From the NCBI GenBank assembly GCA_025594325.1, contig JANHCV010000009.1, positions 1,612,001 through 1,676,000 on the forward strand: a stretch of DNA of 64,000 bases, given 5' to 3'. The notes beneath the pieces were generated by a model that saw only the letters and a program-made list of their open reading frames with translations, did no database searches and was not told the DNA's origin. Origin of the DNA: Blastocladiella emersonii ATCC 22665. Taxonomy: Eukaryota; Blastocladiomycota; Blastocladiomycetes; Blastocladiales; Blastocladiaceae. Every line of letters begins with the position of its first letter. Position 1 is the first letter of the stretch. The position numbers and the translations under genes are program-made. Shown one piece after another: positions 44,179-55,009 of the stretch.

Positions 44179-45868
44179 CTACACAGTTGCGCGAGTGAGC
44201 CGATCGATCGACACGGCCGAGGCGATAACCGCAGAACGCACCGAGGTGGTTGACTTGGAGCCGACGACGGCCGACTGCTGAACAGCCGCGGTGGCGGCCT
44301 TGGCGCTGCTGGTGCGGAGGCCGAGACGGTTGAGGATCCCCTTGGCGAGACGCACGGGCGCCGAGGAACGCTTGTGCGGAACATGCTACGGGTTTCGGCG
44401 GTACGAGAGTCAGAGTCAAATCTTGCGGACGCGCGAGGGGAGGAGCGTACCAAGATGCCGCAGAACTCGACCGCGATGGTCGACTTGCCGTGGCCTGTAA
44501 CCGATACGGTCGGCGCGGGCTTGGAGTTGGCGGCGAGGACGCCGGGCTTGGTGGCAGTCGTAGTCGCCGCGGCGGGCGGCATGGTGGCGGTGTCGACCTT
44601 GACGCCCGAGTCCACCTTGATCAGCGCGGGCTGGGCCGGCTTCTTGACGTCGGCGGCGGTGGTCTGCGCCGCGACCTGCTGCTGCTGCTGCTTGGCCGGC
44701 TCGTCGATCGCGGCGGCGAGCGGGGCCGGGAAGTCGACCTCGCCGCCGAACGCCGACTTGACGGCCATGTTGGTCGGGAGGTCGGACTCGGTCGCGTCTT
44801 CGTGGGGATCGAGGTGGAACGCGAGCGCTCGTGTTGGCGGCGACGGAGGACACGCTGTCGCACGTGTTGGTGAAGGCCGAGTGGACGGCCTCGGCCGACT
44901 CGACCGAGATCTCGAGCTCGTCGTTGATCGGGTACATGGCGACCATGCTGGCCGAGCGCGAATTGCGCACGGGAACGAGGTCTCGGGACAGGTTGGTGGC
45001 CATGCCGAGCGAGCCGGCCGAGATGGACCGCGCCAGGGCCGTGAGTGCGCGAGGTGCGAGAGGCTACACGGGGAGCAACAGTGAGCGATTGTCCGTACAT
45101 GACTAGTATCAAACGATATAGTACCGAGAATGTGTTGCCGAGAAGTGTTGTAGGGCCGGCGGCGATGGGACCCGTTGATGCCGGCTTGCGGCTGATCAGG
45201 TCGACGATGTACATGCTGCCGTCGTCGGAGATGCCGAAGAAGATGTGGGTGCCGGCGAACGTGATCGAGTAGAGGCAGGCGGTGGCGTGCGGGCAGAAGA
45301 TCACGATGACGGTAGCCGAGACGCGCAGGTGCAGGAGGCCGCTGTGGAAGTAGGCCGAGCGCGAGTGGCGGTACTCGGAGAGCGAGAGGGTGGCGATGCC
45401 GTGAGCCTGGAGCCAGCCAGGGTGCGTGGAGTGGAAGAAGTCGAACCGGATCACGAGCATCGTGACCTGGCGCCGGGCGAGCGTGGTGAAGATCGAGTCG
45501 ATGGCCGGGAGCAGGTGCATGGCAAAGAGACGCGACGCGAGTTTGGTGAAGACGGCAGCCAGGTGGTCCGCGTGGTAGTGCGAGACGGCCGTGGCGATGA
45601 GCAGCGAGTAGTAGCCGTGGATGCGCGAGGGCTTGGCGAGCAGCGAGGCGATGGCGACCGTGGTCGTGGCCGAGACAGAGTACAGGTTGACGGTGGCAAA
45701 TTTGCGGGTGGCGAGGTTGCGCGTGGCGGTCGACGCGATGATGAGGTCCGAGGACGAGCAGGCGGTGGCGGTGGCGGGCACGGCAAAGTTGGACCCGGCG
45801 AGCACGACGGCGCTGAGGCCGATGATGGCCGCGAGGGCGAGCGCAAGCAGGATCATGAAGAGATCCAT
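44179..45868 (-). pseudogene. Spacer paralog of the membrane-protein gene, one frameshift
   Basis: Three exons (45868-45125, 45063-44451, 44385-44179), introns of 61 and 65 nt (GTACT...GTGTAG, GTACGC...CCGTAG). ATG 45868 begins MDLFMILLALALAAIIGLSA, matching in layout the start of the arm protein (MDPIAIILALGLALMALFST) and followed like it by an Ala/Thr-rich ectodomain beginning FAVPATATACSSSD. A hydrophobic segment, VSATVIVIFCPHATACLYSI, follows near residue 190. In exon 2 the frame breaks by one base near 44826-44840, between VSSVAANTSA and LAFHLDPHEDATESDLPTN, then continues through a QQQQQ linker. Exon 3 is basic and Ala/Ser-rich and ends TAG 44179. Closest relative seen is the arm gene, but similarity is limited to the N-terminus and layout. 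Confidence 0.5.
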
Positions 45869-46760
45869 GGTTGCGGTAGGTCTTGAACAGGTCGGCCGAC
45901 TCGATGGCGACGTGGTACTGTCGAGGACGGGGTCTGCGGCGAGCGGCGGCAGGATACCGGGTGTACGGCTACAGCGAGATGCGTAGCGGTGTGTGGCGAC
46001 GGGGGCAGCGAGGCGATGAATACTCGAGTTCATCGACGAGTGGGCAAGAGGAGAGAACAACGTCGGGCTTCTCGGCGCGGACCGCGGGGCGCCGTGCTGC
46101 GGGCACCCGCGATCCAGAGCAGATGGGCCAGCAGCTGCATCAAGTGCGGGAGGTGCGAGACGGGCGTCTCCCGCCGTAGATTAGACGGTGTCGGGCAGAG
46201 GCGAGTGTGGCTGGATGATCGAGCGCGGCAGCGTGGTCAAGGCCAAGTCGGCGGCCATGTCCCCCACTTCCCCGCCCTCCCGCATTGCACCCAGCTCTTG
46301 ATCATGTATTGATGACACTCGCATGCAATCGATCAGACCGGACGCCGCAAGTGTGCGCCGGGCAGATGCCGTGACCGGCGTCGAGTCACCGAAGCGCGCG
46401 CTGTCGCCGCGGCTGCCGGCCGACCATGGATCACGGAATACAGTCTTTTGATGGATGGCGCGACTCGGTGCAGCCTGACCGTGAGCTGGCCCACCTCATC
46501 ACCGGCGGCAGCGTGGGTTGGCCAGTGGAGGTGTGGTTCGGGCTCCCCGCGCGCGCGTGCGGTCTCGGTCGTCGCGTTGGTCGGCCCGCGTACGTCGGCC
46601 GGCCGCTTCTTCTCCGTCTCCTTCTCACCTCCCTGGCCACAACCGCTCATCAAGCGCACCGAACATGGCTGCCCGCAAGCGCTCTCATAATGACCGTCGC
46701 TGTGTGGTCGCGCCCCGAGACACCAGCACGGGACCAGGTTCGTGTTGAGCGTTCACGCCC
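45869..46760. other. Spacer: promoter side, no gene recognised
   Basis: Upstream of the paralog. Only short open frames; nothing recognisable. Confidence 0.4.
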
Positions 46761-47831
46761 GTGGATGATCCGCTGATCCCACGACTGACAGGGCCCTTCA
46801 TTGTGTGTGCCCTACTACACTACGAGCATGGACCGCGTCCGCCGTTGAGATCGGCCGCCACCCCAGCCTCGAGCGCGCCGCGGCGGCTTCCTGTCATCGG
46901 TGTCGTGCACTTCACACCCGACATCGTCGGTTGCTCCATGATTCACTTCCGTTGCCTCGACGACATTGCTCGCGCTCCCGGCCTCACGACCTTCGCGGTT
47001 GAGGAGCAGGTGCACGCGCGCGTGTTGCGACGCGTGGAACACGGCCGCGTGATCGCCCCGAGGGCCTTCGGCAGCGGCGGTCGCTCGTCCGGTTGCTCGC
47101 TCACCTCGACGCTTACACCACACTGTTTCACGGAGCAAGACTTGATGCAATGCTACGATAGCCATGAATCCAATGAAGACTTGGCGCCTCGTCCCGGTCT
47201 CCTTCCGGCGCCGACTCGGACCCCTTCCGAGCGAGCTCGAGCGCCGCCCCCAGCGAAGCTCCCTGCTGTCCCAGCGACTCGGCCTTCTTCTCATCGCAAA
47301 CGCTCTAAACTGCCTTACTTTGACTGCCGACCGCATCAGCACCCGCTCTTCAGACTCTTGCGACAAGTTTTCGGCTGTCTCGTGCGGTGGGAGCGGCGGG
47401 ACCGCCTCTGCTACTTTGGCTTCAAACAGCGCGAATCCTCTCGACCGCCGTTCTCTCATGGCACCGCGTGCTCGTTGCTGACGCTACGCCGAACGTGGCC
47501 GTCCGAGCCGGTGAACGTCCCGCGGCCTGCCCGGGCCCCTCGCCTTGATGACACCGGACAGCCCTGCAGCCGAAAGTACGCTCGTTTTTGTTGTATTAGA
47601 CACCTGTCCTCTCGGCTCAGTCCTTCCCTAGAACATTTCGCTCTGATTCTGCACATCATGACCGAACTGAACGCCAAACGCACGCGCGAACGAAGACCTG
47701 CCAACAAGGAGGTGCTCGGATTGGCCGCCGATCGTGTGCGCGATTGCTGCGGCCGCGGCGTGGGCGGATCGGACCTGTACCCTCGACCCGCGAAGGCACG
47801 GGGTTCCGGTTCCTCTGTTTCTTACCTTTGA
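46761..47831 (+). CDS. Weak open frame in the spacer
   Basis: A 356-codon frame from ATG 46761 to TGA 47829. Parts read as protein (RLPVIGVVHFTPDIVGCSMI, LTTFAVEEQVHARVLRRVEH, LFRLLRQVFGCLVRWERRDR), others as random Arg/Pro-rich sequence. No signal peptide, no family, no strong start context. It may be a degenerate gene in which one frame happens to stay open. Confidence 0.2.
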   Translation: MDDPLIPRLTGPFIVCALLHYEHGPRPPLRSAATPASSAPRRLPVIGVVHFTPDIVGCSMIHFRCLDDIARAPGLTTFAVEEQVHARVLRRVEHGRVIAPRAFGSGGRSSGCSLTSTLTPHCFTEQDLMQCYDSHESNEDLAPRPGLLPAPTRTPSERARAPPPAKLPAVPATRPSSHRKRSKLPYFDCRPHQHPLFRLLRQVFGCLVRWERRDRLCYFGFKQRESSRPPFSHGTACSLLTLRRTWPSEPVNVPRPARAPRLDDTGQPCSRKYARFCCIRHLSSRLSPSLEHFALILHIMTELNAKRTRERRPANKEVLGLAADRVRDCCGRGVGGSDLYPRPAKARGSGSSVSYL

Positions 47832-47929
47832 CTATCAGGTCTGCTTTACAAAACGCACTTGTGTATATAACATGGTTTTACTCAGCACAGCAATGGATGA
47901 GCATCGAGAAGGCCATAGCTAGTCGTGTT

Positions 47930-49277
47930 GGCCGTGACGAAAGCCTTGAGGCAGTCGCCGTACTTGAGCAGGAAGATGCCGACGGCGCGGCCGACCTTGA
48001 ACAGCTTCTCAGGTGCCTGGTGCAGCGGGCGCGCGCGTAGCGACGAAATGTCCTTGCAAGTTGCGAGCCACGCGCGCTGCGAGCCCTCCAGCTACGCGGC
48101 GCCCATGGCCTCGTCGAGCGACTGGAAAAATAAACAGCTGCAGCGTCGCAAACGACTCGATGAACATGAACGACACTCGAGTACAGCGAATACCACCACA
48201 TCGCCCGTATAGTACAGGTCCCACATCACGCTGTCCTTCTCGCGCGACCGCTCGAGCCGGTACTCGGGCTTGTCGAGCGCCGACATGACGATCGAGAACA
48301 GGATCGCGAGGAACGTGGCGACCGAAAACCACTGCGACTCGACTATCTTCATGGTGCAGTCGCGGAACGGGGCCGCGGGGGGCGCCGCGTTCTCAAAGTA
48401 GCCGTGGCTCTCGTGGAACGCGGCCGACGACGCCGCGGGTCTCGACTCGGCCGCGGACCGCTGGTTGAGCCCCGACTCGGTCGACGCACGGCGGCTGTTG
48501 CAGAGCGACTTCCCGGCGGCGGCCGCATCCGCACCGTCGAGAGAGTCCTTTCGGAGCAGGAGCGGCGACGGCATGGCAATCTCGTTGATGCCCGAGGACG
48601 CGGACAGCTCGACCTGGCGGATCGCGTCGTTGGAGTTGATGTCGCACGCGAACGAGCTGAACTTGGGCGCGCGCTGGCTGAGGTACGAGTCGCTGGTGTA
48701 CTAGAGGTTGGGTGCCTGCGAGCTGTAGCTATGGCGGCGGCCCGAAGCCGTTTTTTAGTTCTCGGCCATGTGTTCTCGTTGATGGCGTACCCGCCGGGCG
48801 GCGCGTATTGCGAAACCGCGTCCAGGTCGCGCTGCTGGCAGACCCTCTGACTCAAGTCGATAGGCGTGCCATTGACGCAGCGCACGAACACCTCGAGGGC
48901 CTGCGCAATGACACCAGTCACCTGGCCAAACAGGCGACGCACCGCGGTCGCACGTAACGTCTCCTGGTGCTTGTGCGACATTCCATCGACCATGGCGACC
49001 TGGTGCCCGCGCTTCTCGTCTTCATCGATCTGCAGGAAGTCGACAAGGACGGCGACCTGGACCTGGGGGTTGAGCAGCACGAGGTTCTGGACCGTAAACG
49101 CGGTTACCATCCGGAATGCCGACAATAACGACCCGAAGGACGGCACGTCGCTTTGAGGGTCCATGCCGCGCCGCAAATAATTAGACCAGTCGTCGTCGGC
49201 GAGGAGTGCGGACTGCGAAAAACAGGCGGTTCCGACGTTGTCGAACATGGTCAGCGCCGGCCCGCTGATGCGTTCAA
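47930..49277 (-). pseudogene. Degenerate cation-channel-like gene, cut by the right junction
   Basis: Coding sense begins at the junction base and runs leftwards: ISGPALTMFDNVGTACFSQS and ALLADDDWSNYLRRGMD, VQVAVLVDFLQIDEDEKRG, GVIAQALEVFVRCVNGTPID. After frame changes near 48720 it continues with the hydrophobic segment MKIVESQWFSVATFLAILFS and IVMSALDKPEYR, LYYTGDVVVFAVLE, a shifted FMFIESFATLQLF, an in-frame TAG (48092-48094), and GSQRAWLATCKDISSLRARP with GIFLLKYGDCLKAF. The FDN...DDWS pattern and the segment resembling a voltage-sensor S1 helix suggest a voltage-gated calcium channel (Cch1-like); the GTPIDLSQRV region could instead recall IP3-receptor helical repeats. Both are guesses. 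Multiple lesions show a pseudogene lacking its 5' part. Confidence 0.35.
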
Positions 49278-49876
49278 AGCGAGCACCGGACGGCAATTCC
49301 CACGGAAAGATCAAAAAGCTTAGAAAAGGCCGCAAGTGTGAAATCGATGGGCTGGCTCGGTCTGGTCCGTTGCCATCGCTCCAAATAGGACGTGGAGAAA
49401 CGTCCGGTGCGCGTGTGAAGGCGCGGGTGGTCGAGTGACCAGGCACGGCGGCTCCGAACCCGTTCCAGCAAGAGTTCAGCGTCGAGCCGGTCAAGCTGGT
49501 CCCGGTTGGATGGGCAGCGCGCAAGCGACGCGAAGAACGAGCAGCGGTGGCCCCAAACAGTTCGCTCTCTGAGATCGTTCCCCATCAGCAAGTCCACAAG
49601 GTGCTTGTCAGCGTTCGGTGTGCTCTCAAGCGGGAAGCACAGCATGGACTTGCTAGAGGGTCGCAGCTGCTGCTAGAGCGGACTGATGCGGGGACGCGCC
49701 CAACAAGCGGGCATTATCCCATCGCGGGCCGCGGAATGACGGCGAGTTGAAGCGGCCAGCGCAGAGAGTTGCGAGCGCGGCTCGGCCAGCGCGAGAACCG
49801 GATCAACGACGTCGGACGGTAAACTCGCAAGAGTGAGCGGTAGAGGACCAGCCTCGCTTTGCATGGTGTCTTTCAT
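49278..49876 (-). pseudogene. F-box-like gene remnant 3, cut by the right junction
   Basis: Mirror copy of 42716-43314 apart from two base differences near the junction, one of which changes Ala to Val. The reading frame ends at the spacer boundary. Confidence 0.45.
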
Positions 49877-50565
49877 GGCGGTTCGGTGAGGGTGGTTGGT
49901 GGAGGGGAGGATCGGCCGCGAAGAGTTTGGGCGAGGACGGTCAACGCGCGGAAGCGCCACGTCGCTGCCCGACGTTCTCGCTGCTCCCGCTCCTTGGCAA
50001 CTACTCTCAAGCGATGGAAACCAATGGACTCGAGACTTGACTTGCTGCACATCATCGATCCGTTGCTATTCTACGTCTACGTCGCGTCCCACGCGCACGG
50101 CCTGCCTGCTGGCGTCGTGGGCTGCGCGCAGTCCGCCTCAGTATGCCGCCGTACCGACATCCCGATCGACCGTGCGCAGCTGTGGCGGCGAGTTCCGAGG
50201 GCTGTGGGTCAGCGGCAGCGTGTTCTTCTTGATCGTCGACTTCGAGGCCTGCGGTCCTCAACCTCGCTGCTGCACGCACACCTTGTGCTGGTCCCAGTGT
50301 GCTGCTTTCCGATCCCGCCACCACACAACCCACTTCCGCTCCCTCCTGTTGCGACCGACCGAGATGAACATCGCGCTCGGACGATCAGCCTCCCCGTTTC
50401 AGGCCAAGTCAGGATTCTCGAAGCTTGGAGGGAAAGAGCAAGCACGATGAGCAGCTCTCAACTAGTGTGGGGTGTAGAAAACGGAACAGGGTATATACAG
50501 ACGGGGGCGGAGGTCGCCACGCACATCAAAATGAACAAATGAACACAAAAGAAGAAACCAACCAA

Positions 50566-51849
50566 CTAGAAAGCAAGGCGGCTCACCGCGAAGAGGTAGT
50601 AGAGCGCGACGGGCGCGTCGCGGGCAAAGCGCGTGTCGGTGCGCGAGTCGTGCACGTTGGTGCCCGTGAGGTGCAGTACCGACAGCGCCGCGAGGGACCG
50701 CGCCGCGGCGCCCGGGCCACCCGACTCGGACTTGGCGCCGAACTGCATGTCCGCGTCGTGCACGCGGCCCATGTACCGGACGTAAGCGCCAAAGTCGGCC
50801 GCGTGCTGCTTGGTGCGGAACGACACGCCGCCACTCTGCTGCGCCTGCTGCTGCTTGGGCTGCTGCTGCTGCTGCTTGAAGCGCAGCATCGGCTTGAGCT
50901 TGGCGTCGAGCGCCGCGATCGCCGACCGCAGGACCGGGTCGCGCGGCAGGCCCGAAAAGTTGTTCTGGGCCGCGTCGAGCTCGAAGCGGGACACGACGTA
51001 CTGATACACGTCCGAGTGCTCGCGGATCTCGGCGGCAATCTGGTGGATGGCCGCGGGCGAGAGCGCCTTCTCGGTGCGGAAGTCGGTGAGCTGCGGGCCG
51101 AGAAAGTCGACGAGGACGGCCGGCATGGTCCGCTCGATGCGGCGCAGCGTCTGGCACTCCCACTGGGGCATCTCCTCGTCCACGTCGTCATCGAAGCGTC
51201 TCGAGCCGAGCTGGTTCGTGTCGATGAGGCGGAACACCTCGGCGCTGCGCGTGCCGCAGACGCCCGGGCACGCGAGCGGGTCGCCGTTGCGCGCCATAAA
51301 GTCGAGGCCCGCGGCGACGCCGGTCAGTTGGGCAGCCTGCTGCTGCTGGCGGCAGCAGCGGCTGAACAGCTGGCCGAGTCGCGCGGCGGCGCCGGTACCG
51401 GCGGCGGGAACAGCGAGGGCGGCGCGGCGAACGGCACACGAGGCCGACTGCGCCGCGTGGCGGACCGCGGCAGCCGCCGCGTGCGCACGCGCGCCGGCCT
51501 TGGTGGTGGTGGTGGTGGTAATCTTGGGGCCCGACGACGACGACGCGCAGTGGATGCGCTGCGTGGAGCCGGTCGGGGTGGAGGCCACGACGCCCGAGTC
51601 GGCGAGGTTGCCGACCTGAGCGAGCGGAAGCGGCTGCTGCGACCCGGTCGAGGAGCAGGCCACGGCGGGATGGCCGGCCGAGACGGGGCGAGTAGGTGCA
51701 ACTGCGTCGGAGGCGGCAGCCGAGTCCTTGGAGGGAACATGGGCCGCCATCGGAGCAGTGCGACTCGACGACGAGAAAACGTTTGCGCGCGCGCGGGTAC
51801 CAGTCGGGAACGACGAAGAGACCATGGAGAGCTTGGCGAGGAGCGACAT
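50566..51849 (-). CDS. Unknown 427-residue protein (right arm copy)
   Basis: Mirror copy of 40743-42026, identical translation. The antisense frame (50425-52158 plus; 40434-42167 minus in the left arm) is longer, at 577 codons, but is Arg/Gly/His-rich shadow sequence. Confidence 0.6.
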   Translation of the reverse strand: MSLLAKLSMVSSSFPTGTRARANVFSSSSRTAPMAAHVPSKDSAAASDAVAPTRPVSAGHPAVACSSTGSQQPLPLAQVGNLADSGVVASTPTGSTQRIHCASSSSGPKITTTTTTKAGARAHAAAAAVRHAAQSASCAVRRAALAVPAAGTGAAARLGQLFSRCCRQQQQAAQLTGVAAGLDFMARNGDPLACPGVCGTRSAEVFRLIDTNQLGSRRFDDDVDEEMPQWECQTLRRIERTMPAVLVDFLGPQLTDFRTEKALSPAAIHQIAAEIREHSDVYQYVVSRFELDAAQNNFSGLPRDPVLRSAIAALDAKLKPMLRFKQQQQQPKQQQAQQSGGVSFRTKQHAADFGAYVRYMGRVHDADMQFGAKSESGGPGAAARSLAALSVLHLTGTNVHDSRTDTRFARDAPVALYYLFAVSRLAF

Positions 51850-52553
51850 GGTGGCGGTGATGGTGGTACGGGGTGCGCGGGTGCGAACGTGTGTGTATCG
51901 TCGTGCGGGGCGGGCTTGTACGAGAGCGTACAGGGGGTACTCGGGGAAGCTTGCGTTGAAGGCGAAATTGAGAGTACCGGGGTAACCAAGGCGATGCCAG
52001 GTCGAGGGAGCGGGAGGAAGAGTGCCGAGGCGAGCTCGAGCATTTGTAGGGTTCGCTTTCGGTCAAGGCTCCGCTCAGCGGGCATGCATGCATGCACACT
52101 CTCGACTGGCTTGCCTCACATCCCACTCGCTGCTACGAGCGTGCAAATGAAGCAGTAAACCTACCTGTCCAACGTCGCTCGGTCCAAGGAAGTTTTGCTC
52201 AGGTTTTATTCGTTCGTGTGTGTTTCGCGGTTCACGCTTGCCGCTGTCGCACTGAGCTGTAGAGCCGCTTGATGACGACCGCGGCCGGATCAATCGACAC
52301 TTCTGTACTCCACTAGCTTGGTAAGATGGGAGCTAATGCGAGCTAGCAGCATGGTCCACTCAGTGCGAGACACTTTGATATGCGCGAGGTGAAGACGCGT
52401 AGTGGCTTGCGCCTCAGTCACGCGGCGGGTGCGAGACACTTTTCACTCCATCCATTCCACTTTGCGTTCGATCGCTCTGAGGAGCGCGGCGACTACTACG
52501 GCCACCGTGGTCAACAACAATCTATCCGGAATCCATTCAACCTCGCCAAAACG

Positions 52554-53051
52554 TCAGATCCAGAACCGGACGCGGCTGCCGCCCTCGGCCAGCTCGATGG
52601 TGTGTGCTCGGACACGGCGAGCTGTACCATCCATCCACCCGCTCGCCGCGCTTGAACCGGACGGGCTCGCGTACGCGAACGCCTTGACCTCCTTGAGCGA
52701 GTTGCCGCCCGCCACCGCGCCGACGAGGTGCATGAGCCCCAACGGCGGCGACCACACCTCGACCGCTGCCGCGGTGTCCCCCGAGCGCGGCGTTGACCAC
52801 GCTGCGCCCGTCGGGCGTGAACGCGACCGCCGACGACACGGGCATGCTGCGCGAGTGTGCGTCAATGACGTGCAGGCGCGTGGCCGTGCGCAGGTCCCAC
52901 ACCACGACGCGGCCGTCGGCCCCGCCCGTCACGAGCTGCTGCACTGCGGCCTGGAAGGCGACCACGGGGAACCGCCGCACCATCTCGAACAGCGTCTCCG
53001 CCGCCGTCGCCGGCTGCGGCAGCACGTCACGCTGCAACGCGTGCACCGGGC
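52554..53051 (-). pseudogene. WD40-like C-terminal fragment (right arm copy)
   Basis: Mirror copy of 39541-40038 with the same internal shift. Confidence 0.45.
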
Positions 53052-53518
53052 CGAGTTTCTGCCGCCACGGCCTCGGTTAGCCGCGCCGCCCTGCCCGACT
53101 CGCGCGCGGTTCATCTCTTTGATGCCAGCGGCTGGCAGAAGCGCCCAGACTCCAACTGAGCTGTGCCGTTCGAGGAAGCTCGGCAGCAAGCGCCGGGGCT
53201 GCTTAGAACAGAAGCCGTCCGGCGAGCCCGAACGACTGCACAGTCACAGCTGTTCTGGCGCGGATTTCTATGGGCTTCGGTTCCGGCGTGCCGACTGAAG
53301 CGAAGCCGAAAGTACTTACGTCATGCAGAAACCCGCGAAGCGCATCCGGCATGGCTTCTAGGTCCAGCGCGAGTGCGTCGCAGAACAGCCCCTGTGCGGC
53401 GAGGGGGCATTTCGTGCAGATGTCAATGTCGGTCATGTTGAGCTTGAGCTGAGATTGGGCAGTCCGCGTCACCCGAGTTGATCATGATCTTCACGATTGT
53501 GTTTCGGAGCGACAAACG

Positions 53519-55009
53519 CTAAATCGCATTGAGCACACGGCTTCGGGTCGCGAGGCCTGTCATCGCGGCCATGATCAGGTAAGCAAAAGTCGGAGACGCT
53601 ATGTAGCGATGACCGTCGCCTTGGAACTGGTCGTAATGCGGGACAAGCAGCGCAAGTAGCTGTACGAGGTCGAGTATGAGATCTTCGACACGTAACGCGC
53701 GCATGACGCGCTTCGGATGCAGGCCGATGGAAGCCCGCACGAGGCCGGCCAAGTCGGGAGCGGGCTGGTCACCGGACTCAAGCGCAAAGTGAACAACACG
53801 CTGCGCCTGGTTAGACTCAGCACCTCAACCCGGACCGTCGAGTTGAGCTGCTTCCACTCCGCTGGCGAACGGCCACAGAGCTGTTTGATATACTCGACAT
53901 CAGCCCGCGTCACAACGGTGGCAAGCGCGAAGCCCCAAAGTTCGCGGTCCATGACGCCGCACGAGTCCCAGATCTCAAGGTCTGCGACCGGAACACACTC
54001 AGCGATCAGCTTCATCAAGTTCTTGCGAATGTCCTTGCCGACCACCGGATTGAGCAACGGTGGTTCCAAGGCGGTAGTCTGTACTGACCAGCAAGCCGCA
54101 CAATCAGCAGGCGGAAGAACAGCGGGCCCGACTCGACGGCAAAGTCAGCGTACCGTGCGCGGACAGGCGCCGCCACGCCATCAGGATCTGAGGGAGCGAG
54201 AGCAAGCACGTCCACTGTCCGCACATCAAGCTCGGAGCTTCCGGGCGCAGCGACGCGGAAATGGGCCGTGACCGTCTGCGGTGAGAACTCGGTGCCCAAA
54301 GTTTCGGCGACGCGCGCTTCGCTCGCCTGAAAGTCGCGGTCGCCAAGGAGGAGCGCGAGGGGCCGGGTATTTGCGAACGTACAATCGAGAAAGGCGAGGA
54401 ACTCGGGAAGTGTCACACTGAACCTTGGTACAAATCGTCGTGGTTGAAGCGCATGAATTGCATCCTCGACGACCAGGAGCCAATAAATAGTTTCAACATG
54501 CGAATGGCCAAGGAGATGAGGAGGGTGGAGAGCCATGGCGCGACCCATGAGGCGCATCAAGAGCTCGCCATAGTCAAGTGCCACGGCCTGACAAAGCAGT
54601 CGGGAGTGCGCGGCTCGAAGCGTTCCGTACTGATATAGCAACGTGACCGGCTAGACGTGTTCCGGCATTGGACGCGTCCTCAGGGGAGATGCGGCGAAGA
54701 AGCAGAGTTGAGAGGTGCACGGCAACAAGCTCGTGGGTCGGCTCGACGCTGTCCGCGGACCACGGGATCGAAAGGAGGTCAAACTTGTTGGGGACACCGG
54801 CCGCCGCGAGATATCGGCAGACCAAGGCGCAGGTTCAGGAGGCATGCGTGTACCGCTCACGCGCACCTGCAGCGAGGAGCGCCGACGCGGCGGCGGTGAC
54901 GGTGGGCCGCGGCGTTGCGAACTGCAGGACGCGAGTGACGACGTTTGATGGGTAAAATTGCAAGAGTGGATTGCGGGTGATTCATTGCATGTTGTGCGGA
55001 AGCGTCCAT
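53519..55009 (-). pseudogene. F-box-like gene remnant 2 (right arm copy)
   Basis: Mirror copy of 37583-39073 with the same shifts and stops. Confidence 0.5.

Larger units (their letters stand above)
43315..49277. other. Unique spacer between the repeat arms (5,963 bp)
   Basis: No mirror copy exists within the window. It holds a frameshifted paralog of the arm membrane-protein gene (44179-45868, minus), a weak open frame (46761-47831) and a channel-like pseudogene (about 47930-49277, minus) that begins at the right junction. The stretch 43315-44178 contains no gene I can support. Confidence 0.9.

Noticed and set aside
3026-48094. Reassignment of TAG to an amino acid, suggested by in-frame TAGs at 3026, 6944, 31858, 42917 and 48092
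   Set aside because: Several genes here appear to end at TAG (902, 42024, 44179) with non-coding sequence beyond, an in-frame TGA also occurs (37755), and in GC-ending codons TAG is the easiest stop to arise.
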